Source: Pseudomonas sp. PA27(2017) (GTDB lineage Bacteria; Pseudomonadota; Gammaproteobacteria; Pseudomonadales; Pseudomonadaceae). Taken from it: 64,000 bases of DNA. How positions within the stretch are numbered: position 1 is the stretch's first letter; the number at the start of each line of letters is the position of its first letter. Below, one piece after another: positions 55,345 through 63,676 of this stretch. The notes beneath the pieces are model-generated. The model worked only from the letters and a program-made list of their open reading frames with translations. It did no database searches and was not told the origin of the DNA. Both the position numbers and the translations under genes were made by a program. Location of the stretch: positions 1 to 64,000 of the forward strand of contig NZ_MSXW01000005.1 of the NCBI RefSeq assembly GCF_001945445.1, given 5' to 3'.

Positions 55345-55911
55345 TCAGCTATTGGCAGGGTGATCGCCAAACAACGCCATGGTGGTCATGGTCAGCACCT
55401 CGGCCGGCTCGTCAGCGGCATTGATCAGGCGGTGCAGCTTGCCGGCATCGAAGTGCACCGAGTCGCCAGGGCCGAGCGGGTAGTCACGGCCTTCGATGGT
55501 ATAGACGATCTGCCCGGCCAGCACGTAGGAGAACTCCACGCCTTCATGGGCGATCAACTCCGATTCGTAGCCCACCGGAATGTTCATCTTCACGGCATTG
55601 ATCGAGTTGCCGGGAAACGAGCTGGACAGCCGCTCGTAGGCCAGCAACTGGCCGCCGACCGTATAGCGTACGCGCTCGTTGACGTGCGAGTCGGGCTGCG
55701 CCTGCTCGGGCTGGTCGAACAGCGCGTTGAGCGGCACGTTCAGGGACTTGGCGATGCTCGCCAGGGACGAGATCGACACGCCGGTGAGGTTGCGCTCTGC
55801 CTGGGACAGGAAGCTGGCAGTCAGGCCGGCGTCCGCCGCCACCTGATTGAGAGTCTTGCCGGCGGCCCGCCGGTAGCGGCGCAGGCGTTCGCCGATGCGA
55901 TCTGCGGTCAT
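55345..55911 (-). CDS. psdR: PsdR-like XRE/cupin repressor of dipeptide use
   Basis: The 188-residue regulator has an XRE helix-turn-helix (about residues 8-65; KTLNQVAADAGLTASFLSQAER) and a C-terminal cupin domain (HEGVEFSYVLAGQIVYTIEG, LGPGDSVHFDAGKLHRLIN) that would sense the ligand. In P. aeruginosa PsdR (PA4499) represses the neighbouring dipeptide transport and peptidase genes and loss of psdR is a known adaptation to growth on protein. Gene order here (binding protein, regulator, M24 peptidase) is the same. The long upstream frame was cut to the ATG where the HTH family starts; the ribosome site is weak. Confidence 0.88.
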   Translation of the reverse strand: MTADRIGERLRRYRRAAGKTLNQVAADAGLTASFLSQAERNLTGVSISSLASIAKSLNVPLNALFDQPEQAQPDSHVNERVRYTVGGQLLAYERLSSSFPGNSINAVKMNIPVGYESELIAHEGVEFSYVLAGQIVYTIEGRDYPLGPGDSVHFDAGKLHRLINAADEPAEVLTMTTMALFGDHPANS

Positions 55912-55985
55912 GGGTAAGGTTCGCTGTTCGAATGGGCGGAGTATACCGATGGCGAGTAGGGACTTCAGCCGGAAGTTGACGGCAT

Positions 55986-56039
55986 TTTTTAAGTCCCACT
56001 GAAAAATGCTTTGACCGTAATTTAAGTTGCACTTAAATT
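55986..56039. promoter_or_regulatory. two palindromes between psdR and mdpA, probable PsdR operators
   Basis: AATTTAAGT-TGC-ACTTAAATT at 56019-56039 is a perfect 9-3-9 palindrome. TTTTTAAGT-CCC-ACTGAAAAA at 55986-56006 is the same pattern with one mismatch. Their centres are 33 bases apart. Related words occur before the DppA3-like gene. Confidence 0.7.
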
Positions 56040-56099
56040 TTGCCGCAGTGAATGACCCGGCAACGATATCCGTTGCCGTCGCCAGACGAGGATGTGCAG

Positions 56100-57329
56100 A
56101 TGACACTGGGAGTGGGCGGTAGCACGCCGGAGCAGGCCTTGGCGCGCCTGCAGGACATGACGGCCGGCACGCAGCCGATCGGCGAAGCGGAGTATCAGGC
56201 GCGCATCGAGCGGGCCCAGGCGCTGATGCGCGAGCAGGGCATCGACGCGCTGTTCGTCGCCGCGGGCAGCAATCTGCAGTACTTCACCGGGGTCAAATGG
56301 AACCCCAGCGAGCGCATGGTCGGGGCGATCCTGCCGGCCAGTGGCGCGCTGGAATACCTGGCGCCGACCTTCGAGGAAGGCACGGTGTGCGACTTTCAGG
56401 TGGTGCCAGGCACCATCAATACCTGGGAGGAGCATGAGAGCCCCTATGCATTGCTGCTCAGGTGCCTGCGGCGCCTCGGCGTGATGCCCGATGATGGTGC
56501 GCCGCCTCAGGTAGGTCTTTGTTCTTCCTTGCCTTTTTTCATGTTCGAAGGCATCCGCAAGCTGACCAACGGTTACCGTTTCGTCGACGCCGGGGTGATT
56601 ACTGCTGCGTGCCGGCAGCGCAAATCTGCCGCCGAAATCGCCCTGATGCAACGTGCCAAGGACATGACTCTGGAGGTGCACAAGGCCGCGGCGAGCATCC
56701 TTCACGAAGGCATCACCACCACCGAAGTCGCCGAGTTCATCCGCCAGGCGCACCGCAAGGTCGGCGCGCCGGGCTCGATCTTCTGCATCGTGCTGTTCGG
56801 TCCGGCCAGCGCTTTCCCCCACGGCGTCAAGCATGCGCAGACCCTCAAGGACGGCGACATGGTGCTGATCGACACCGGCTGCCAGGTGCACAGTTACCTG
56901 TCGGACATCACTCGCAGCTACGTCTTCGGCACGCCGAGCGAGCGCCAGCGCGAGTTCTGGAACAAGGAAAAGGCTGCCCAACAGGCTGCCTTCGAAGCCG
57001 CCGTGCTCGGCGCCCCGTGCGCCAGTGTGGATGCCGCCGCCCGACGCAGCCTGGAAGCCGCCGGCCTGGGCCCCGGCTACAAGCTGCCGGGCCTGTCGCA
57101 CCGCACCGGCCATGGCATCGGCCTGGACATTCACGAGGGCCCTTACCTGGTTGGTGGCGACGACACGCCGCTGGCCGAGGGCATGTGCTTCAGCAACGAG
57201 CCGATGATCTGCGTGCCGGGCGAGTTCGGCATCCGCCTGGAAGATCACTTCTACATGACGTCCGAAGGCCCGTGCTGGTTTACCCAGCCGAGCCACTCGG
57301 TGGACGACCCGTTCGGGCTGAATGCCTGA
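56100..57329 (+). CDS. mdpA: M24-family metallodipeptidase (MdpA-like)
   Basis: The 409-residue protein is an Xaa-Pro-dipeptidase-type 'pita-bread' metallopeptidase. The N-terminal creatinase-like domain (AAGSNLQYFTGVKWNPSERM) is followed by the catalytic domain with metal ligands in LIDTGCQVHSYLSDITRSYVFG, HRTGHGIGLDIHEGPYL, SNEPMICVPGEFGIRLEDH. It would split imported dipeptides inside the cell. AGGA lies eight bases before the chosen ATG. It is divergent from psdR with paired palindromes in between, and matches PA4498 (mdpA) by position. Confidence 0.9.
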   Translation: MTLGVGGSTPEQALARLQDMTAGTQPIGEAEYQARIERAQALMREQGIDALFVAAGSNLQYFTGVKWNPSERMVGAILPASGALEYLAPTFEEGTVCDFQVVPGTINTWEEHESPYALLLRCLRRLGVMPDDGAPPQVGLCSSLPFFMFEGIRKLTNGYRFVDAGVITAACRQRKSAAEIALMQRAKDMTLEVHKAAASILHEGITTTEVAEFIRQAHRKVGAPGSIFCIVLFGPASAFPHGVKHAQTLKDGDMVLIDTGCQVHSYLSDITRSYVFGTPSERQREFWNKEKAAQQAAFEAAVLGAPCASVDAAARRSLEAAGLGPGYKLPGLSHRTGHGIGLDIHEGPYLVGGDDTPLAEGMCFSNEPMICVPGEFGIRLEDHFYMTSEGPCWFTQPSHSVDDPFGLNA

Positions 57330-57392
57330 AGCGTCTCTGGAACTGATTTTTTTCGGGCGACATGAAAGACACTGCTGCAAGGCAGAGGCAAA

Positions 57393-57485
57393 CGTAGGGT
57401 GGATGACGCTCTTTTCATCCACCACTGCGATCTCGGGGCGGTGAACGGGTCGGGCCGCGTAGGTGAAGCGTCGTCCATCCTACGG
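57393..57485. repeat. GTGGATGA-type hairpin repeat
   Basis: CGTAGGGTGGATGACGCTCTTTTCATCCACC at the left and GTGAAGCGTCGTCCATCCTACGG at the right form an inverted pair like that at 50438-50511. It sits between the convergent peptidase and binding-protein genes. Confidence 0.7.
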
Positions 57486-57547
57486 GCGGCCGCTTGCGCC
57501 ACTTTGCAGGGCCGATCCGCACGATCATGAACAGGCTCCTGGAAACG

Positions 57548-57577
57548 AAAACGCCCGGCCAATTGGCCGGGCGTTTT
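57548..57577 (-). terminator. terminator of the third binding-protein gene
   Basis: An A-run, the perfect stem ACGCCCGGCC/GGCCGGGCGT and a T-run make a strong two-way terminator. Confidence 0.9.
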
Positions 57578-57593
57578 CATTCATGCAGCTGGT

Positions 57594-59192
57594 TTACTCG
57601 ATGCTCACGCCGTAGAAGGAGTTGATGCCGAACGGGCTGATCTTGAAGTCCTTCACCCGGGTGCTCATCGGCTGGTACACCGTGGAGTGGGCGATCGGCG
57701 TGTTCTGCACGTCGGCCTTGAGCAGGTGCTGGGCCTGCTTGTAGAGCACGGTGCGTTCTTCACGGTCGTTGATCGCCTTGGCTTTCTTGAGCAGTGCGTC
57801 GAACTCCTTGTTGCACAGGCGGCTGTAGTTGTTGCCGCCAATGGCGTCGCAGCCGTACAGCACGCTCAGCCAGTTGTCGGGGTCACCGTTGTCGCCGGTC
57901 CAGCCGATCAGCAGGGCATCGTGTTCGCCGGCCTTGGCGCGTTTGTTGTACTCGCCCCACTCGTAGCTGACGATGCGCGCCTTGATGCCGATCTTCGCCC
58001 AGTCGGCCTGCAGCATCTCGGCCATCAGCTTGGCGTTGGGGTTGTAGGGACGCTGCACGGGCATGGCCCACAGGGTGATCTCGGTGCCTTCCTTCACGCC
58101 GGCGGCCTTGAGCAATTCCTTGGCCTTTTCCGGGTTGTAAGGCGTGTCCTTGATGGTGTCGTCATAGGACCACTGGGTCGGCGGCATGCCGTTTACCGCC
58201 ACCTGGCCGGCGCCCTGATACACGGCGTTGATGATCGCCTGCTTGTTGACCGCCATGTCCATGGCCTGGCGCACTTCGAGTTGGTCGAACGGTTTGTGCT
58301 CGGTGTTGTAGGCCAGGTAACCGACGTTGAAACCGGCCTGCTCGGGCATTTGCAGCTTGGGATCCTTCTTCAGCGTTTCCAGGTCGGCCGGGCGCGGGAA
58401 CACGCTGACGTGGCATTCGCCGGCGCGCAGTTTCTGCATGCGCACCGATGGGTCGGTGTTGATGGCGAAGATCAGGTTGTCGATCTTCACGTCATCCGGG
58501 TTCCAGTATTCCTTGTTGCCCTTGTAACGGATCTGCGCGTCCTTCTGGTACCGGCTGAACACGAACGGGCCGGTGCCGATTGGCTTCTGGTTGATGTCCG
58601 AGGCCTTGCCGGCCTTGAGCAGCTGGGCGGCGTATTCGGCGGAGTGGATCGAGGCGAAGCTCATGGCCATGTTCTGGATGAAGGCCGCGTCGACGGTGTT
58701 GAGGGTGAAGCGCACCGTGTGTTCGTCGACCTTCTCGATCTTGGCGATGTTCTTGTCCATGCCCATGTCGGTGAAGTACGGGAACTCGGTGGGGTACGCC
58801 TTGCGGAACGGATCGTCCTTGTTGAGCATGCGGTTGAAGGTGAACAGCACGTCGTCGGCGTTGAATTCGCGGCTGGGCTTGAAGTAGTCGGTGGTGTGGA
58901 ACTTGACCCCTTCGCGCAGGTGGAAGGTGTAGGTCAGTCCGTCATCGCTGATGTCCCATTTCTCGGCGAGGCCGGGGATCACCGAGGTGCCGCCACGCTC
59001 GAATTGCGAGAGGCGGTTGAAGACGGTCTCCGCGCCGGCGTCGAAGTCGGTGCCGGTGGTGTAGAGCCCGGGGTCGAAGCCCGCCGGGCTGCCTTCGGAG
59101 CAGTACACCAGGTTGCCGGCTGCCTGTGCGAAAGGTGCGCTGGCGATCAGCCCGGCGACGACAAAAGCCTGGATAAAGGCGTTCTTGTGCAT
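57594..59192 (-). CDS. dipeptide-binding protein, DppA1/DppA2-like
   Basis: The 532-residue SBP_bac_5 protein has a signal peptide (FIQAFVVAGLIASAPFAQA) and motifs LVYCSEGSPAGFDPGLYTTGTDF, FHTTDYFKPSREFNADDVLFTF, IGTGPFVFSRYQKDA and GWTGDNGDPDNWLSVLYGC. Long stretches are identical to the product of the gene at 53573-55168, so the two arose by duplication and perhaps gene conversion. It probably binds a different set of dipeptides for the same DppBCDF pump. It has its own terminator, and I see no PsdR-type palindrome before it. Confidence 0.9.
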   Translation of the reverse strand: MHKNAFIQAFVVAGLIASAPFAQAAGNLVYCSEGSPAGFDPGLYTTGTDFDAGAETVFNRLSQFERGGTSVIPGLAEKWDISDDGLTYTFHLREGVKFHTTDYFKPSREFNADDVLFTFNRMLNKDDPFRKAYPTEFPYFTDMGMDKNIAKIEKVDEHTVRFTLNTVDAAFIQNMAMSFASIHSAEYAAQLLKAGKASDINQKPIGTGPFVFSRYQKDAQIRYKGNKEYWNPDDVKIDNLIFAINTDPSVRMQKLRAGECHVSVFPRPADLETLKKDPKLQMPEQAGFNVGYLAYNTEHKPFDQLEVRQAMDMAVNKQAIINAVYQGAGQVAVNGMPPTQWSYDDTIKDTPYNPEKAKELLKAAGVKEGTEITLWAMPVQRPYNPNAKLMAEMLQADWAKIGIKARIVSYEWGEYNKRAKAGEHDALLIGWTGDNGDPDNWLSVLYGCDAIGGNNYSRLCNKEFDALLKKAKAINDREERTVLYKQAQHLLKADVQNTPIAHSTVYQPMSTRVKDFKISPFGINSFYGVSIE

Positions 59193-59336
59193 GGTTACCT
59201 CATGTCTATTGTGATTTTTCCTGAGGGGTCTGCTGCGGCAAAACGGGCGTGTCGGATGGTGACGAGCCTGCCTTGAGCCTAGACCTTAGTTAAGCCTATG
59301 CACGGGCTGTGCCGAAAAGCTTGGGGCAAAAAAAGA

Positions 59337-59364
59337 AGAGGTTGCGACAGCGGTCGCAACCTCT
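59337..59364 (-). terminator. terminator of the SIMPL-domain gene
   Basis: AGAGGTTGCGAC and GTCGCAACCTCT pair around AGCG; on the minus strand a T-run follows. Confidence 0.85.
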
Positions 59365-59387
59365 TCTCGGGGTGTCGGCAGGCGGGT

Positions 59388-60095
59388 TTACAGCTGCACC
59401 TCGATCACCCCATCGGCATTCATCGTCACCTGGCTGGTGCCGGCTTCGACTTCCGGGGTGGCGCTGTCGCTGGCGAACGCCGAGGCCTTCATGGCTTCCA
59501 TACGCATCGGCGGGCGCACGAAGCCGCCGCTGTTGAGGTTCAGGCTGACCAGTTTGTAGCTCTTGCCGCCCAGGGCTTCGGTGGTCAGTTGGGCGCGCTC
59601 CTTGAAGGCCGCGACGGCGTCCTTGATCAGTGCGTCTTCTTCCTTCTTGCGGGTGGCGTCAGCGATGCTGAAGCTCATGCCGCCCATCTTCAGGGTTTTC
59701 AGCATCTCGCCGGTGAGCTTGGAGAGGGCGGCGAAGTCCGCGCTTTCCAGGCGGATCTCGGCGCGCTCGCGCCAGGCGCTGATTTCTTCGCCCTTTTCGC
59801 TGTAAACCGGGTAGCTGTTGCGGCTGCCCTGGGAAACGGTCACGCCTTTCACGCCGCGGGCCTGGGTCAGGCCGGCATTGAGGGTACGGGTGATCTCGGC
59901 GGCCAGCGCCGCGGGGTCCTTCTGCTGGGCTTCGGTATACAGGGTGACCTGCATCAGGTCGTGGGCCACCTCGTGGCTGACCTGAGTGCTCAGGGAGATC
60001 TGGTTGTAGCGCGGTTCATCGGCGTGCGCGGCGATGCTGAGCAGGCCGGCGGTGGTGAAAGCCAGTGCGGTGGCGAGGCGGGACAGTGGCAGCAT
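59388..60095 (-). CDS. SIMPL (DUF541) domain periplasmic protein
   Basis: The 235-residue protein has a signal peptide ending near IAAHA-DE and then the SIMPL/DUF541 fold: QISLSTQVSHEVAHDLMQVTLYTEAQ, LNAGLTQARGVKGVTVSQGSRNSYPVYSEKGEEISAWRERAEI. Relatives are periplasmic or outer-membrane associated and of uncertain role (stress-related in E. coli YggE). It is divergent from roxS across 395 bases; the same neighbour is found next to roxSR in P. aeruginosa as I recall. Confidence 0.88.
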   Translation of the reverse strand: MLPLSRLATALAFTTAGLLSIAAHADEPRYNQISLSTQVSHEVAHDLMQVTLYTEAQQKDPAALAAEITRTLNAGLTQARGVKGVTVSQGSRNSYPVYSEKGEEISAWRERAEIRLESADFAALSKLTGEMLKTLKMGGMSFSIADATRKKEEDALIKDAVAAFKERAQLTTEALGGKSYKLVSLNLNSGGFVRPPMRMEAMKASAFASDSATPEVEAGTSQVTMNADGVIEVQL

Positions 60096-60490
60096 GGCGA
60101 TTCCTTATCGATAGCGGGCACGGATGGAGACCGTGTTCATGGGGTTAGACGAGGCGGTCTGGGTATTCGGGTTAAGCGAATCGAAAAAAATATTCACCTC
60201 ACCTCAGACCGCGCCGACCGGCAAGTGATTGGTCTGATTCGGCGCCTGCCGGGCAATCGTCGTACGACTGCGGCGCGTTGCCGCATCAGGGCGCCGGCGG
60301 CCTTGGTTATACTCGCCGGGCTCGCCAACGAGCATAGGGCAACTCTAAAAACTACCTGCGTTGCCATCACTGCGTTAAAAACAGGCTCAAAATGCTCATT
60401 TACCACTTGTAAACTCCGCTTTTTCGCCTGTTTTTGCCTTGTGCTGACTGCCTCGCCAACGTTTTTAGAGCTGCCCATAGAGGAGTATCG
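60096..60490. other. gene-free divergent region between the SIMPL gene and roxS
   Basis: Of the 395 bases, 60337-60476 is the structured hairpin repeat. Before it, GCGGTCTG (60153) and CAGACCGC (60205) form a distant inverted pair around TATTCGGGTTAAGCGAATCG. I see no gene and no confident promoter. Confidence 0.55.
60337..60476. repeat. structured hairpin repeat, copy 2
   Basis: GGGCAACTCTAAAAAC at the left pairs with GTTTTTAGAGCTGCCC at the right. Inside, CAGGC-TCAAAA pairs with TTTTTC-GCCTG, and the central hairpin is TTTAC-CACTT-GTAAA. It ends 14 bases before the roxS start, so it lies in the roxS leader and could influence its expression. Confidence 0.75.
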
Positions 60491-61750
60491 ATGCTCGCCC
60501 CCGTACAACTGCTTTCGGCCAGCCGCCAGAACCTCTGGCGGCTGACCCTGATTCGCTTTCTGGTGCTGGCTGCCCAAGCCGGTTCGGTTGGCCTGGCCTA
60601 CAAATCCGAATTGTTGCCGCTGCCCTGGTTGCAGTTGAGCATCACCCTGGGTGCCTCCCTGGTGCTTTGCCTGCTGACCGCGTTGCGCCTGCGCGGGCCC
60701 TGGCCGGTCACCGAAGCCGAGTACGGCATCCACCTGGGCTTCGACCTGGTGATCCACAGCGTGCTGCTGTACTACTCGGGCGGCTCGACCAACCCCTTCG
60801 TGTCCTATTACCTGGTGCCGTTGACCATCGCCGCGGCGACCCTGCCGTGGCTGTTCACCATGATTCTCGGCGGCATGGCGCTGGCGTCCTACACGCTGCT
60901 GCTGGTCTGGTCGCACCCGCTGCAGTTGCCGGTGGGGCCGCGCGAGAGCCTGCTGGTGTATGGCATGTGGCTGAGCTTCGCCCTGGCGGCAGGGCTGATC
61001 ACCTTCTTCGTCGCCAAGATGGCCGAGGAGCTGCGCCAGCAGGAAAAGCTGCGTGCCGAGCGCCGCGAGGAAGGCATGCGTGACCAGCAGTTGCTGGCCG
61101 TGGCCACCCAGGCTGCCGGTGCCGCCCATGAGCTGGGCACGCCGCTGGCGACCATGAGCGTGCTGATCAAGGAGCTGCGTCGCGAGCACCAGAACCCGCT
61201 GCTGCAGGAAGACCTGGCGCTGCTGCAGGAGCAGGTCAAACTGTGCAAGGAAACCCTCCAGCACCTGGTGCGTGCCGCCGAAGCGGATCGCCGTCAGGCC
61301 GTGGTGGAAATGCCGGCGGTCAGCTGGCTGGAAACCACTCTCAATCGCTGGCACCTGATGCGCCCGGAAGCCAGCTATCGTTACGAATGCCTCGGCGTGG
61401 GCAAATCGCCGCAACTGATGCCGCCCGCCGACCTGACCCAGGCGCTGCTCAACCTGCTCAACAATGCCGCCGATGCCTGCCCGGACAACCTGGAAATCAA
61501 CCTGGACTGGGATCACCAGTGGGTTCGCCTGAGCATTCGCGACTACGGCGCGGGTGTACCCTTGGCCATCGCCGAGCAACTGGGCCGGCCTTTCTTCACC
61601 ACCAAGGGCAAAGGCAAGGGTTTCGGCCTCGGCCTGTTTCTCAGCCAGGCCAGCGTGACCCGCGCCGGCGGCACGGTGAAGCTGTATAACCATGAAGAAG
61701 GCGGCACGCTCACCGAGCTCAAGTTGCCGCGCGCCTACGCCCGGGTGTGA
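60491..61750 (+). CDS. roxS: RoxS, RegB/PrrB-type redox sensor kinase
   Basis: RoxS senses the respiratory redox state and phosphorylates RoxR to control terminal oxidases such as the cyanide-insensitive oxidase. The 419-residue protein has six membrane helices in residues 15-165 including GGSTNPFVSYYLVPLTIAAATLPW, which holds the GGxxNPF quinone-site motif of RegB. The phosphoacceptor block is AAHELGTPLATMSV, a Cys lies in the following helix (EQVKLCKETL) like the redox Cys of RegB, and ATPase boxes are LLNLLNNAADA and GKGFGLGLFLSQ. GAGGAG precedes the ATG. It is followed by roxR. Confidence 0.93.
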   Translation: MLAPVQLLSASRQNLWRLTLIRFLVLAAQAGSVGLAYKSELLPLPWLQLSITLGASLVLCLLTALRLRGPWPVTEAEYGIHLGFDLVIHSVLLYYSGGSTNPFVSYYLVPLTIAAATLPWLFTMILGGMALASYTLLLVWSHPLQLPVGPRESLLVYGMWLSFALAAGLITFFVAKMAEELRQQEKLRAERREEGMRDQQLLAVATQAAGAAHELGTPLATMSVLIKELRREHQNPLLQEDLALLQEQVKLCKETLQHLVRAAEADRRQAVVEMPAVSWLETTLNRWHLMRPEASYRYECLGVGKSPQLMPPADLTQALLNLLNNAADACPDNLEINLDWDHQWVRLSIRDYGAGVPLAIAEQLGRPFFTTKGKGKGFGLGLFLSQASVTRAGGTVKLYNHEEGGTLTELKLPRAYARV

Positions 61751-61822
61751 GCCCGACGCAGGTTTTTCGATGCAGCGCACTGCCGGGCCGGCAGGCCGCG
61801 AGCATGTATTGAGGAGTGAACC

Positions 61823-62383
61823 ATGAGTGACGAAACGCTGCTGGAAAGCGAAGAACAGCCCCATCTGCTGCTGGTCGACGACGACCCCACCTTCACCCGC
61901 GTGATGGCGCGCGCCATGAGCAGCCGCGGGCTGCGCGTGTCCACCGCCGCTTCCGCCGAGGAAGGCCTGGCGCTGGCCGCCCAGGACCTGCCCGATTACG
62001 CCGTGCTCGACCTGAAGATGGAAGGCGACTCCGGCCTGGTGCTGCTGCCCAAGCTGCTGGAGCTGGATGCCGAGATGCGCGTGGTGATCCTCACCGGTTA
62101 TTCGAGCATCGCCACCGCCGTGGAAGCCATCAAGCGTGGCGCCTGCAACTACCTGTGCAAGCCTGCCGATGCCGATGACGTGCTTGCCGCACTGCTGACC
62201 CAGCACGCCGATCTCGACACCCTGGTGCCGGAAAACCCCATGTCGGTGGATCGCCTGCAGTGGGAGCACATCCAGCGCGTGTTGGCCGAACACGAAGGCA
62301 ATATCTCGGCGACCGCCCGCGCTCTGGGCATGCACCGGCGTACCCTGCAGCGCAAACTGCAGAAGCGCCCGGTTCGCCGCTGA
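61823..62383 (+). CDS. roxR: RoxR, RegA/PrrA-type response regulator
   Basis: The 186-residue regulator has a receiver domain (LLLVDDDPTFTRV acidic pocket, phosphoacceptor in AVLDLKMEGDSGL, VILTGYSS, YLCKPADADD) and a Fis-type helix-turn-helix (WEHIQRVLAEHEGNISATARALGMHRRTLQRKLQKR). This tail is almost invariant among RegA homologues. AGGAG precedes the start, 72 bases after roxS, so the pair is one operon. Confidence 0.95.
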   Translation: MSDETLLESEEQPHLLLVDDDPTFTRVMARAMSSRGLRVSTAASAEEGLALAAQDLPDYAVLDLKMEGDSGLVLLPKLLELDAEMRVVILTGYSSIATAVEAIKRGACNYLCKPADADDVLAALLTQHADLDTLVPENPMSVDRLQWEHIQRVLAEHEGNISATARALGMHRRTLQRKLQKRPVRR

Positions 62384-62501
62384 AGCGAGTGTCGAACCGT
62401 TTCGGGAAGCCAAAGCCTTGCTATCATTAGCAGGCTATCGACGTGCCTGAGCGCCAGGCACGTCGGCGCATCCTAAGGCACTTCCACCTCCCGGGGCTCT
62501 C

Positions 62502-63443
62502 ATGCTCGCTGTACTCCAGCAGACGCTCGCGATCACCGCGCCCGTCTTCGCCATGCTGTTTCTCGGCGTGCTGCTCAAGCGGCTGCGCTGGATCGACGAC
62601 CCGTTCATCGATACCGCCTCGTCCCTGGTGTTTCGCGGCACCATGCCGACGCTGCTGTTCATCAGCATCGTCCAGGCGGACCTGAGCGCGGCACTGCAGC
62701 CGGCGCTGATCGGCTACTTCGTGTTCGCTACCCTGGTCAGCTTCGCCCTCGCCTGGGGCTGGGCGATCTGGCGCTGCCCGAAGGTCGACCGCGGCATCTA
62801 CACCCAGGGCGCCTTTCGCGGTAACAACGGCATCGTCGGCCTGGCGCTGGCCACCAGCATGTACGGCGACTACGGCCTTTCGGTGGGCGCGGTGCTCGGT
62901 GGCGTGGTGATCCTCTGCTACAACGTGCTGTCCGCCATCGTGCTGGCCATCTACGCGCCAGACATGAAGGCCGATCCCTGGACGCTGTGCAAGAGCATCT
63001 TCACCAACCCGCTGATCATCGGCGTGCTGTCGGCCATCCCCTTTGCCTACTGGCAGATCCCGCTGCCGCACTGGACCATGGTCTCGGCCGAATACTTCGC
63101 GCAGATGACCCTGCCGCTGGCGCTGATCTGCATCGGCGGCACCCTCTCACTGGCCTCGTTGCGCGAGAGCAGCGGCGTGGCCATCAGCTCCAGCCTGATG
63201 AAGATGGTCTGGCTGCCGCTGCTCTCCACTCTCGGCGCCTGGGCCGTAGGCTTTCGCGGTGCGGACCTGGCGATCCTGTTCCTGTACTTCGTCAGCCCCA
63301 CAGCTGCCTCCAGCTTCGTCATGGCCAAGGCAGTGAACGGCAACTACCGGCTCGCTGCTGCGATCATCGTCATCACCACCCTGGCGGCGGTGGTGAGCAC
63401 CAACGTCGGGCTGTTGTTGTTGCAGTGGGCGGGGTGGGTCTAG
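62502..63443 (+). CDS. AEC-family (auxin efflux carrier-like) transporter
   Basis: The 313-residue integral membrane protein has about ten helices in two halves, with FAMLFLGVLLKRLRWIDDPFIDTAS at the N terminus and FRGNNGIVGLALATSMYGD in the middle, as in bacterial AEC permeases. Members move organic anions such as malonate or other small acids; the substrate here is not readable. It starts 118 bases after roxR on the same strand and could be co-regulated, but a separate promoter is as likely. Confidence 0.88.
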   Translation: MLAVLQQTLAITAPVFAMLFLGVLLKRLRWIDDPFIDTASSLVFRGTMPTLLFISIVQADLSAALQPALIGYFVFATLVSFALAWGWAIWRCPKVDRGIYTQGAFRGNNGIVGLALATSMYGDYGLSVGAVLGGVVILCYNVLSAIVLAIYAPDMKADPWTLCKSIFTNPLIIGVLSAIPFAYWQIPLPHWTMVSAEYFAQMTLPLALICIGGTLSLASLRESSGVAISSSLMKMVWLPLLSTLGAWAVGFRGADLAILFLYFVSPTAASSFVMAKAVNGNYRLAAAIIVITTLAAVVSTNVGLLLLQWAGWV

Positions 63444-63676
63444 TAGGCGGTTGTTGTGGGCGGACGCGCGTTGATTGTGATCCAGTGCCGATTCGCAAGT
63501 GCCACGATTGTCAGCCTTCGGGCAACTCGCTAGCATTCCTGCCCAGCGTGTAACTTGATGTGACGGGTGCGCCGCAGAAGCGGCTTGCGCCTCGCGCAAG
63601 TCAAACCTTTCTCTCAGAGCCAACAGTGTGAGTGCCGGCGCCAGCCCCCCTGAGCCAGCACAAGGAGTGCAGTGCG

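Noticed and set aside
60194..62413. A 739-codon minus-strand frame opposite roxSR
   Set aside because: It is a shadow of two well-supported genes and crosses the structured repeat.
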